A stretch of DNA of 9,733 nucleotides from CAYNST01 sp964399955 (GTDB taxonomy: Bacteria; Pseudomonadota; Gammaproteobacteria; Pseudomonadales; Cellvibrionaceae), in NCBI GenBank assembly GCA_964399955.1, contig CAYNST010000127.1, positions 1-9,733 of the forward strand, given 5' to 3'. Made by a program: the position numbers and the translations under genes. Shown here in pieces: positions 1 through 5,591 of the stretch (positions within the stretch are counted from its first letter, which is position 1; each line of letters opens with the position of its first letter). The notes beneath the pieces were generated by a model. That model did no database searches. It was not told where the DNA came from and worked only from the letters and a program-made list of their open reading frames with translations.

Positions 1-609
1 CTAAGAAAACTGGTCACCTACTTGACCAAAAGAAACGCGAAATACCTGCCCTACTACAAAAGGCTCTGTCGTCCCAACAGCAGCCAATACGCGGGGATGG
101 TCAAACACCTTGGACTTTTTCAGTCCATGGGGGAGCATTGCAGCATCAACCTTGACGCTCATATTGGCGATGCGCGCTATATTCGCCTGGGCAACAATGT
201 GCGGCTGGCCAGTTGCCGCTTGCTGGCGCACGATGGCGTCATCAACATGCTGCGCCGCGCCTACGGCATTGAGCTGGACGCAGTGGGTAAGATTGATATT
301 GGCGACAACGTATTTGTGGGCGATCGCGTCGTTATTTTGCGTGATGTCACCATTGGTAATAACTGTGTGGTGGCCGCCGGTGCAGTGGTGGCCCGGGATG
401 TGCCGCCAAATTCCGTGGTGGGGGGCGTGCCAGCCAAATTGATCTGCACCACCGATGAGCTAGTGCAGCGGCTGCTCGCAGAAAGTCAGAGCCTGCCCTG
501 GTACCCGATAATCGAGACCCGCTCCCAGGGGCTGGACCCCAAACGTGAAGGCCTTCTGCAGAAAGAAAGAATGAAATATTATTTCGGGGACACGGTCGAA
601 CAGCGCTGA
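1..609 (+). CDS. Hexapeptide-repeat O-acyltransferase, 5' end cut by window
   Basis: The frame is open from base 1 (LRKLVTYLTKRN...), so the true start probably lies upstream; the TTG at 22 is the first possible start inside the window but has no special support. About 202 residues are visible. The centre shows left-handed beta-helix hexapeptide repeats (IGDNVFVGDRVVI, VTIGNNCVVAAGAVV) and ends in the typical DVPPNSVVGGVPAKLI closing motif of the maltose/galactoside/CatB-like acetyltransferases. The LLAHDG segment (around nt 223-237) probably carries the catalytic histidine of the family. A C-terminal tail of about 50 residues after GVPAK is not part of the fold. Such enzymes move an acetyl or other acyl group from CoA to a sugar or small hydroxyl acceptor in the cytoplasm, often in exopolysaccharide or LPS clusters. 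The acceptor cannot be told from sequence. The gene converges on the DUF1552 gene and is probably unrelated to it. Confidence 0.88.
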   Translation, partial: LRKLVTYLTKRNAKYLPYYKRLCRPNSSQYAGMVKHLGLFQSMGEHCSINLDAHIGDARYIRLGNNVRLASCRLLAHDGVINMLRRAYGIELDAVGKIDIGDNVFVGDRVVILRDVTIGNNCVVAAGAVVARDVPPNSVVGGVPAKLICTTDELVQRLLAESQSLPWYPIIETRSQGLDPKREGLLQKERMKYYFGDTVEQR

Positions 610-617
610 TCAGGCGC

Positions 618-651
618 GCCGCGCCTGGCAGTTGGCGCGGCCCGTTGTTGT
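618..651 (+). terminator. Candidate weak terminator in the convergent gap
   Basis: The 42-bp gap between the acyltransferase stop and the DUF1552 stop holds a perfect 8-bp inverted repeat, GCCGCGCC (618-625) and GGCGCGGC (634-641), with an 8-nt loop. It is followed on the plus strand by a broken T-rich run (CCGTTGTTGTTT). It could end the acyltransferase transcript. On the minus strand no T-run follows the stem, so it is a poor intrinsic terminator for the DUF1552 operon. A second overlapping 7-bp hairpin (611-627) competes with it. Confidence 0.4.
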
Positions 652-2001
652 TTACGGCCTGCTGCCCCCGGCCCAGGCGGTGTTGATGCGGCCGCTGGAG
701 GCCGGCAGTATTACATTGCGGTAACCGGCTTTTTCGGCGATGGTGTTGAGCACATCGGTGTGGCTGATGGACCTCTGCGTCGCGTCCTGATCACCCTGCA
801 CCCGCGCCTGGCCGTAAGGCGCCAGGTCTATACCGCGGCCGCCCACTAGGCCGGTGCGTGAACCACCGGCCAAAAACATCGGAATGCGGAAATGGTTGTG
901 GCGGTTGCCGTGGGCCAGGTCTGACACGGTACACAGAATGGTGCTGTCCAGCAGGCTGTAACCGGGACCGTCCGGGGTGGCGGCCAGCTTCTCGATGAAG
1001 CGGGCTATCTGTCCCATCCACCAGATTTTGCTGGTGGTGTGGGCGGCAGCGTCCTGGTGCGATAAGTCGTGGTCGTTGGTCGAGGTGCCCGGCACAATAA
1101 TGGGCGATACCGAGACGCCGTAACTGAAGGCAATGCTGCGGGTGAGGTTGCAGGACAGGGCCGCAATGGCCATGTCTTGCTGAAGGCCGGATATTTTTTC
1201 CAGCACCGACGTTCGCCACAGGGTGGCGTCCGGGCCACCGGTGCCCACCGTGCCTATGTTGGGGCCTGCGCACATGGCATTCATTTCTTCCGGTGTGGTT
1301 GTTTCCAGGCGTGCCTCCAGCACCGAGAGCGCGTCACCGTGCTGCTCCAGGCGTTGACGCTCCACGGCGCCCAAACGCGCGCGCATGCTGCTCAGGTCTG
1401 CGCGGATTGCAGACAATATCTGCGTGCTCTTGTCTCCGCCACCACCGCTGCCGGGGTTGACGGTGCCGAACAGCTGGGGGTACAGAATACGGGGGTCGTC
1501 CACCGCGTGCAGGTCCCGCGTGCCGTCAAAGCTGATGCGTTTATTGAGATTGTCTCCCCACTGAGTGCCCACGCCCATCTGGATGGACGGCACCAGTATC
1601 TGCGTGCGGGTGCGGTTGGCCCAGTCCTCTTTGCCCATCAGCACCTCAATGGATGACAACCCTTGGGAGCCGCGATCGTGAACAGTGCCGCTGTATCCGG
1701 TCAGGCACTTAGCCGCTCCGCCCTCGTGAGTGTGAGCGCGGCCCGGGTAGCCAATGCCGTCCAAAAACAGGCAGTGCTTGAATACCCGCTGCAGGGGCGC
1801 GGTCATGGCCGGCAGGGTGCTGCTGCCCGGCCGGGGAAAAAAGATATCCGGCACGCAACCGTTCGGGTGGAACAGAAATATGGTGCGGATCGGTCGGTCA
1901 CCGGTCGCCGCCAGGGCCGAGCGCGCCAACAATGTGGTCATGGGGGCTGCGGCTGTCATCGAACCCGCAGCAATCGCTTTAAGCAGGGAACGTCGTTTCA
2001 T
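652..2001 (-). CDS. Tat-exported DUF1552 family protein (malectin-cytochrome operon)
   Basis: A 449-residue protein of the DUF1552 family, which has no settled biochemical function. The N-terminus MKRRSLLKAIAAG fits a twin-arginine signal (R3-R4, then a hydrophobic stretch) with likely cleavage near SALA-A (residue 31), so the protein should fold in the cytoplasm and be exported. Family marks visible are the opening strand RTIFLFHPNGCVPD (39-52), HTHEGGA (90-96), NDHDLSHQ (309-316) and a closing SDLAHGNRHNHFRIPMFLAGG-like block (from S360). These His/Asp clusters could bind metal, which is inference; the last block recalls DUF1501 proteins of the alkaline-phosphatase-like group. The start is fixed by AGGAG at 2009-2013, which overlaps the TAG stop of the upstream cytochrome gene, so the two are probably translationally coupled. 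Length and motifs look intact. It is a divergent paralogue of the protein at 8324-9571. Confidence 0.9.
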   Translation of the reverse strand: MKRRSLLKAIAAGSMTAAAPMTTLLARSALAATGDRPIRTIFLFHPNGCVPDIFFPRPGSSTLPAMTAPLQRVFKHCLFLDGIGYPGRAHTHEGGAAKCLTGYSGTVHDRGSQGLSSIEVLMGKEDWANRTRTQILVPSIQMGVGTQWGDNLNKRISFDGTRDLHAVDDPRILYPQLFGTVNPGSGGGGDKSTQILSAIRADLSSMRARLGAVERQRLEQHGDALSVLEARLETTTPEEMNAMCAGPNIGTVGTGGPDATLWRTSVLEKISGLQQDMAIAALSCNLTRSIAFSYGVSVSPIIVPGTSTNDHDLSHQDAAAHTTSKIWWMGQIARFIEKLAATPDGPGYSLLDSTILCTVSDLAHGNRHNHFRIPMFLAGGSRTGLVGGRGIDLAPYGQARVQGDQDATQRSISHTDVLNTIAEKAGYRNVILPASSGRINTAWAGGSRP

Positions 2002-2008
2002 TGTTATT

Positions 2009-2013
2009 CTCCT
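2009..2013 (-). promoter_or_regulatory. Shine-Dalgarno overlapping upstream stop codon
   Basis: AGGAG on the minus strand overlaps the TAG stop (2012-2014) of the cytochrome lipoprotein and sits 7 nt before the ATG of the DUF1552 gene. This stop/SD overlap suggests the downstream gene is translated by ribosomes finishing the upstream one, keeping the two products in a linked ratio. Confidence 0.75.
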
Positions 2014-4891
2014 ATTGACGCTTCAGGAACGAGTCGGACGAAACGGCTTGCAGCCAAAGGTCGCGCAGCGACCCGGCATTGCCGCTCCAGCGGTTCACTG
2101 TGCTCTGCACGGCACAGGCATCGGGTTCTTTCACGCCTTCCATATACTTGTGAAACTGCTGCGTCAGGCAACTGGCCGTATTGGGCGCGCCGGGGCCTGC
2201 CAGTACTGCAGCTAGGTCTTTGGCGCTGCCAAAATCATGGCTGTCCAGATCCGTCATTTTTGCCAGGCCCGAGATGGCGCCCGATGCGTCAATCAGCAGA
2301 TTGTTGCCTTCATACTCCCGGTAGTGCCCCACTGCATCGTAGTTCTCGAACGCAAACCCGATCTCGTCGATGTACTGGTGGCAGGATTGACAGCCCGCCG
2401 AAGTGGTGTGAGCGGCGAAGCGTTCACGGGTGGGCTTGCTGGGGTCCAGCGGCTCTATCTCGCCTACATCCGGTGGCGGCGTACCAAATTCCTGGCAAAG
2501 CAGGTTGCGCCTTACCAGCAGCCCTCGGTGGATGGGGTGGGACTCCTTGAATGAAGCGTTGGTCGCCAGGATGGCGCCCATGGTCAGCAAACCGCCGCGC
2601 TGGGCATTGGTGGCCACCTTGCGGAAGTCGTTGTGGCTGACATTATTGATGCCGTAGAAATTGGCCAGCGTATTGTTGGCAAAGGTGAAATTACTGGTGA
2701 AAAGATCGGCTACCGTGTAGCCGGTCTGCAAGAACATTTCCTGCAGGAAAAGCTCCAGCTCGGTGTTCATGGCCCCGGCCAGTTGCGGAGTGAATGCCGG
2801 GTAAAGGCCGGGGTCGCGCTGCAGTCCGGCCACATCTCCCACGTGCAGCCACTGCTTGCCAAAGTGAATAAACTGCGGGCGCGCCTTGGCGCTGCTGAGC
2901 AGGCGAGTGGCCTGGGCGCGGATATCCGCCACCGTCTGCAGGCGGTTATTGTCTGCCGCGGTCAGCAGCTCGGTATCTGGCGTAGAGCCCCAAAAGGTGT
3001 ATGACAACAGGCTGGCTGTTTCATAGGGCGTAAGCTGATAGCTGCCGTTGGCTTGGGTACCAATTTCCTCCCGGTAGAGGAAGCTGGGTGAGGCGAGCAT
3101 GCCGTTGATCACCAGGCGAGCGCCTTCGTCTTTGGTGCCTCCCAGCTTGTACAAATCCGTGTAGCGGGTGCGCTCCGCCGCCGTCAGTGGGCGTCTGAAC
3201 GCTTTTTTGCCAAACTCCGGTACGAAGATGGCCGCGCAGGTGTCCAGCTGAACGTTGTTGTCACAGCGCATGACGTTGGCAAGGTTGGTCTTGGAGGCCA
3301 GTTCCTGCGCGGCATTCCAATAGGCGTTCATACGGTTGTTGGTAACGCCTGCGCCACTGGCGTTGTTGTCGAACCCGCCGATGACGCTGTTGGCTTCAAA
3401 TAGCGCGGTGTAGGTTTTGCCGTCGGTGCGGCCCAACAGGTCGTTGACGGTGTTGGCGTACTCCAGGTTGGTCAGCAGGCGCAGGCGCCGCGGCAGGAGT
3501 TGGGGCGTGGAATCGCAGGCAACGGCTGGCTGCCAACTGAGAATGTACCGGGCGATGGCTGCAGCGCAGTCACCCACGCAGGACGCAGGGTTGGCGGTGG
3601 GCATGGTGTCGGCAATGCGCTTGGTCAACGCGCTCAGGGTCCAGTTGGCGACAATGATCGGCTGAGTCACCTTTTGACCGTCGGCGCCGTGACAGGCGGC
3701 GCAGCCTCTTTCGGTGTACAGCCTGGCGCCGTCGAGCATGACCGCGCTGCCGCCAGATGAGCTGCTGGAACTGGACGAACCGGAACTGCTCGTCCAGCTG
3801 CGAATATAGGCTGCGGTGTCCAGGGCACATTGACCTGTGCACAGCTCCGGGCCCAGGTTGGCTGGCATGGTTCGGGCAATATAGTCCGCCAGACCGCTGA
3901 GCGTGGTGTGTTTTAGGTTGTTGGGGTCTATCAGCGATTCGCCTCTTCCCGCTGTACCGTCGGCATTGATGGCATGGCACAGGTGACAGTATGGCGGCGA
4001 TTGGGTCCATAGCTCGGCACCATTCGAGGCGCTGCCCAATGCGCCCGATGAAGAGCTTGATGAAGAGCTNNNNNNNNNNNNNNNNNNNNNNNNNNNNNNN
4101 NNNNNNNNNNNNNNNNNNNNNNNNNNNNNNNNNNNNNNNNNNNNNNNNNNNNNNNNNNNNNNNNNNNNNCTGGAGCTTGATCCCGCACCGCCCAGAGTGC
4201 GAACCATCAAAGCCGACACCTTGGCGGCATCCACCGTAGCACCGAAGCGAATGTTGAGCATGCCATCGGTAACTTCAATGTTGGTGAATTCAAGGTCAAG
4301 CGCGGCATCGTGACCCACCGAGCGGTGCAGATCCAGGGCATCGGCGACACGCTCGCCCTCAATCTCCACGCTCAGGACTCGCCGGCCATTTGCCGTCCAG
4401 TAGGTCTCCGCCATGTGCAGGGTCACATCGTAGCTGCCCGCCGCAACCGGAAAGTTGTAACTGAACTCCCCCCAGCGTTCGCTTTGGAAAAGCGGACCGT
4501 TAAGGGTGCCCGACACCGCATCCTGGGTCATGGCGGCAGATCCGCCACTGAAGTAGCGGTCGGCTTCATAAACCTGTCCGTCGCGGGCGGTATACCTGGC
4601 GCCGCCGGCATTGATGGCGTAAACCACCGCCAAGGAACTGCTGCCCGCACCGGAGGTGGAGCTGGAACTGCTGGAAGAACTAGAGGAGCTGGAGCTGCTT
4701 GAGGAACTTGAGGGGCCAGACAAGCCAGTGTCGCCGCCCGGTTTTTCCTCGCCTGCGCCGCCGCACGCGCTCAGGGCCAGCACACAGGCACCGGTTGCCG
4801 TTGCCGCTTTCGCGAACCGGGTCAGGATCGCACCAAGCCACAGCAGGCGCTGCTGTAAAGCGAGACCTATAGGGTCCAGTGTCTTTTTCAT
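2012..4891 (-). CDS. Malectin-domain three-haem cytochrome lipoprotein (DUF1587/1595/1592/1588/1585), contains assembly gap
   Basis: About 959 residues as assembled, including 34 unknown residues. The start is supported by GGGGAGA about 9 nt upstream. Order: lipoprotein signal with lipobox LSAC (Cys43); poly-Ser linker (61-78); malectin-like sugar-binding domain (about 87-233; AINAGG, LFQSERWGEFSYNFPV, GSYDVTLHMAETYW); second Ser linker containing the gap (241-274); small haem domain with CHLCH (302-306) and probable axial Met342; Ser linker (368-379); second haem domain with CAACH (397-401) and Met430; then DUF1587 (about 468-530), DUF1595 (about 548-605, FRRPLTAAE), DUF1592 (about 615-745), DUF1588 (about 762-865) with a third haem site CQSCH (834-838), and DUF1585 (about 880-955). 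This tail is the series known from planctomycete cytochromes. It should be lipid-anchored, probably in the outer membrane, and matured by the Ccm system. The function, probably electron transfer close to a bound glycan, is inferred. It leads the operon with the DUF1552 gene. Confidence 0.9.
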   Translation of the reverse strand: MKKTLDPIGLALQQRLLWLGAILTRFAKAATATGACVLALSACGGAGEEKPGGDTGLSGPSSSSSSSSSSSSSSSSSSTSGAGSSSLAVVYAINAGGARYTARDGQVYEADRYFSGGSAAMTQDAVSGTLNGPLFQSERWGEFSYNFPVAAGSYDVTLHMAETYWTANGRRVLSVEIEGERVADALDLHRSVGHDAALDLEFTNIEVTDGMLNIRFGATVDAAKVSALMVRTLGGAGSSSXXXXXXXXXXXXXXXXXXXXXXXXXXXXXXXXXXSSSSSSSSGALGSASNGAELWTQSPPYCHLCHAINADGTAGRGESLIDPNNLKHTTLSGLADYIARTMPANLGPELCTGQCALDTAAYIRSWTSSSGSSSSSSSSGGSAVMLDGARLYTERGCAACHGADGQKVTQPIIVANWTLSALTKRIADTMPTANPASCVGDCAAAIARYILSWQPAVACDSTPQLLPRRLRLLTNLEYANTVNDLLGRTDGKTYTALFEANSVIGGFDNNASGAGVTNNRMNAYWNAAQELASKTNLANVMRCDNNVQLDTCAAIFVPEFGKKAFRRPLTAAERTRYTDLYKLGGTKDEGARLVINGMLASPSFLYREEIGTQANGSYQLTPYETASLLSYTFWGSTPDTELLTAADNNRLQTVADIRAQATRLLSSAKARPQFIHFGKQWLHVGDVAGLQRDPGLYPAFTPQLAGAMNTELELFLQEMFLQTGYTVADLFTSNFTFANNTLANFYGINNVSHNDFRKVATNAQRGGLLTMGAILATNASFKESHPIHRGLLVRRNLLCQEFGTPPPDVGEIEPLDPSKPTRERFAAHTTSAGCQSCHQYIDEIGFAFENYDAVGHYREYEGNNLLIDASGAISGLAKMTDLDSHDFGSAKDLAAVLAGPGAPNTASCLTQQFHKYMEGVKEPDACAVQSTVNRWSGNAGSLRDLWLQAVSSDSFLKRQ
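3755..3790 (-). repeat. Poly-Ser linker between the two N-terminal haem domains
   Basis: Codes for SSSGSSSSSSSS (residues 368-379) of the malectin-cytochrome protein, using mixed AGC and TCN codons. It is a flexible spacer between the CHLCH and CAACH domains, and the shortest of the three serine tracts in this protein. Confidence 0.85.
4046..4180 (-). repeat. Poly-Ser tract interrupted by the assembly gap
   Basis: Serine codons flank the N run on both sides: three before it (residues 238-240) and eight after it (275-282). The missing sequence is therefore almost certainly more of the same low-complexity linker between the malectin domain and the first haem domain. Its real length is unknown. 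Confidence 0.8.
4070..4169. other. Assembly gap of exactly 100 N
   Basis: Exactly 100 undetermined bases, the usual placeholder for a gap of unknown size. The reading frame happens to be kept across it, but only because 100 leaves the right remainder. A true missing length of 1 modulo 3 is required for an intact gene. Short-read assembly across the serine-codon repeat is the likely cause. Confidence 0.98.
4658..4711 (-). repeat. N-terminal poly-Ser tether (18 Ser)
   Basis: Eighteen consecutive serine codons (residues 61-78), followed by TSGAGSSS, between the lipidated N-terminus and the malectin-like domain. Codons alternate between AGC and TCN types, so the DNA is a degenerate repeat and not a homopolymer. 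Such tethers are typical of secreted carbohydrate-active proteins in Saccharophagus, Teredinibacter and Cellvibrio. Confidence 0.9.
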
Positions 4892-4911
4892 TGCCCGTAT
4901 CTCCCCTTGTG

Positions 4912-4934
4912 GCCGGGCTATGGCATGGCCCGGC
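4912..4934 (-). promoter_or_regulatory. Hairpin beside the ribosome site of the malectin-cytochrome gene
   Basis: GCCGGGC (4912-4918) pairs with GCCCGGC (4928-4934), and the stem can extend inward by about three pairs (one G-U) to a 3-nt loop. It lies a few bases upstream of the GGGGAGA ribosome site, in the likely leader of the minus-strand transcript, so it could affect translation start or mRNA stability. No function is shown. Confidence 0.4.
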
Positions 4935-5011
4935 GCCGGTTCTGTTATTTGTTGCCTGCCAGACAGCGTGCAGCGACTTGCGATCGTATGAAAAGCGAAC
5001 GATTGAAGGTG

Positions 5012-5040
5012 AGGCTAGCGGAAGATGTCGCGTTATTCAA
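5012..5040 (-). promoter_or_regulatory. Weak sigma70-like promoter candidate for the minus operon
   Basis: On the minus strand, TTGAAT (5035-5040) and TAGCCT (5012-5017) are separated by 17 nt, with a leader of roughly 115 nt to the ATG at 4891. The -35 matches four of six consensus bases and the -10 three of six. The match is weak and could be chance. Confidence 0.22.
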
Positions 5041-5170
5041 CAGATGCCGCGAAGAATGTACGAAGTGCCAACTGGCGCATTCTGCCCCCGAGAGGGCTGC
5101 CGCAGGGGCAGGGAGATGCGGGTCTCCTTCCGGGTGTCTGCGCCTGTCTGCTAGAGGCGTGAGTTGATGC

Positions 5171-5198
5171 CTCAGACCCGGACATCCGGGTTCATGAG
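5171..5198. repeat. Interrupted palindrome, possible operator
   Basis: ACCCGGA (5176-5182) and TCCGGGT (5185-5191) are perfect inverted arms separated by only CA. Outer arms CTCA (5171-5174) and TGAG (5195-5198) continue the symmetry after small bulges. Two-base spacing is tight for an RNA hairpin but natural for a dimeric DNA-binding protein, so a shared operator between the divergent operons is possible. No regulator gene lies in the window. Confidence 0.4.
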
Positions 5199-5421
5199 AG
5201 AGTAGAAACCATTGCTCATCGCCACCACAGGCAAGTCAGGTTGCGGGCCGGGCCGTTCACAAAAAAGCTGGCCCCATCACAGATGAACCGGCGGTCTTCC
5301 TGTAGTATGGGCGAGGGAGTGTTATGCCGCCAAACGCTCGACGGTGGGTGGCGCGGCTAAATTAAAAGTACTTATTCAGCTTAACCCCGAATTAGCACAT
5401 AGCGGTTTGATAGATGGCGAG

Positions 5422-5496
5422 CATCCTGTCAGGAACAGGATGGAGCGCCTGCCAGGCGGCCCCGGATAGGGGCGGAGCGTGTAGATCCACGCTTTT
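5422..5496 (+). promoter_or_regulatory. Cluster of four hairpins ending in a short T-run, upstream of the CBM60-like cytochrome gene
   Basis: In order: CATCCTGT (5422-5429) / ACAGGATG (5435-5442); CGCCTG (5446-5451) / CAGGCG (5453-5458); GCCCC (5459-5463) / GGGGC (5469-5473); AGCGTG (5476-5481) / CACGCT (5488-5493), the last followed by TTTT (5493-5496). If the transcript starts upstream, this is a highly structured leader that ends in a weak terminator-like hairpin about 95 nt before the start codon, as in attenuation. It could also terminate a small transcript. The second hairpin has a 1-nt centre and may act only as a DNA palindrome. Confidence 0.4.
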
Positions 5497-5555
5497 CGCC
5501 TGGTTCTGCAACAATGCGGACGCAAACTGAACAGCCACGGGCTGAGCTGAATAGA

Positions 5556-5561
5556 TACAAT
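5556..5561 (+). promoter_or_regulatory. Possible -10 box (TACAAT)
   Basis: TACAAT matches the sigma70 -10 consensus at five of six positions, in AT-rich DNA about 30 nt before the ATG at 5592. No convincing -35 lies 16-18 nt upstream, so support is weak. If real, the transcript would start downstream of the hairpin cluster and omit it. Confidence 0.25.
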
Positions 5562-5580
5562 CAAAAAAGCAAAAAGATAC

Positions 5581-5586
5581 GGGGAA
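5581..5586 (+). promoter_or_regulatory. Ribosome site choosing the ATG at 5592
   Basis: GGGGAA sits 5 nt before the ATG at 5592. An in-frame ATG at 5514 would add 26 charged, polar residues in front of an otherwise textbook lipoprotein signal. The site and the signal peptide both favour 5592. Confidence 0.7.
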
Positions 5587-5591
5587 GTGCC

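Larger units (their letters stand above)
4892..5591. other. Divergent intergenic regulatory region (about 700 bp)
   Basis: No coding region is supported here. Short open frames lack ribosome sites and recognisable protein features. The stretch must hold the promoters of both divergent operons. Visible structure: a hairpin next to the minus-strand ribosome site (4912-4934), a 7-bp inverted repeat CTGCCCC (5082-5088) / GGGGCAG (5105-5111), a near-palindrome at 5171-5198, an AT-rich patch around 5356-5420, and a run of four hairpins at 5422-5496. I see nothing clear in 5200-5340. I did not recognise any known riboswitch class by eye. Confidence 0.6.

Noticed and set aside
1663..2550. 295-residue plus-strand open frame
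   Set aside because: It runs antisense across the end of the cytochrome gene and the start of the DUF1552 gene; its Arg/Gly/Ser-rich composition is typical of a GC-rich shadow frame.
4656..4991. Plus-strand frame starting with a Leu/Glu repeat (MELELLEELEELELLEE), coiled-coil-like
   Set aside because: This is simply the antisense reading of the poly-serine codons in the malectin-cytochrome gene and continues into the intergenic region without protein character.
4907..5167. Small plus-strand frames in the divergent intergenic region, one with several cysteines (86 residues)
   Set aside because: No ribosome site, the region overlaps the leader of the minus-strand operon, and the composition looks random. 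A small protein cannot be fully excluded.
5514..5591. Upstream ATG at 5514 as the start of the cytochrome lipoprotein
   Set aside because: It would bury the lipoprotein signal behind 26 polar residues; the ATG at 5592 has a ribosome site and begins a standard lipobox signal.
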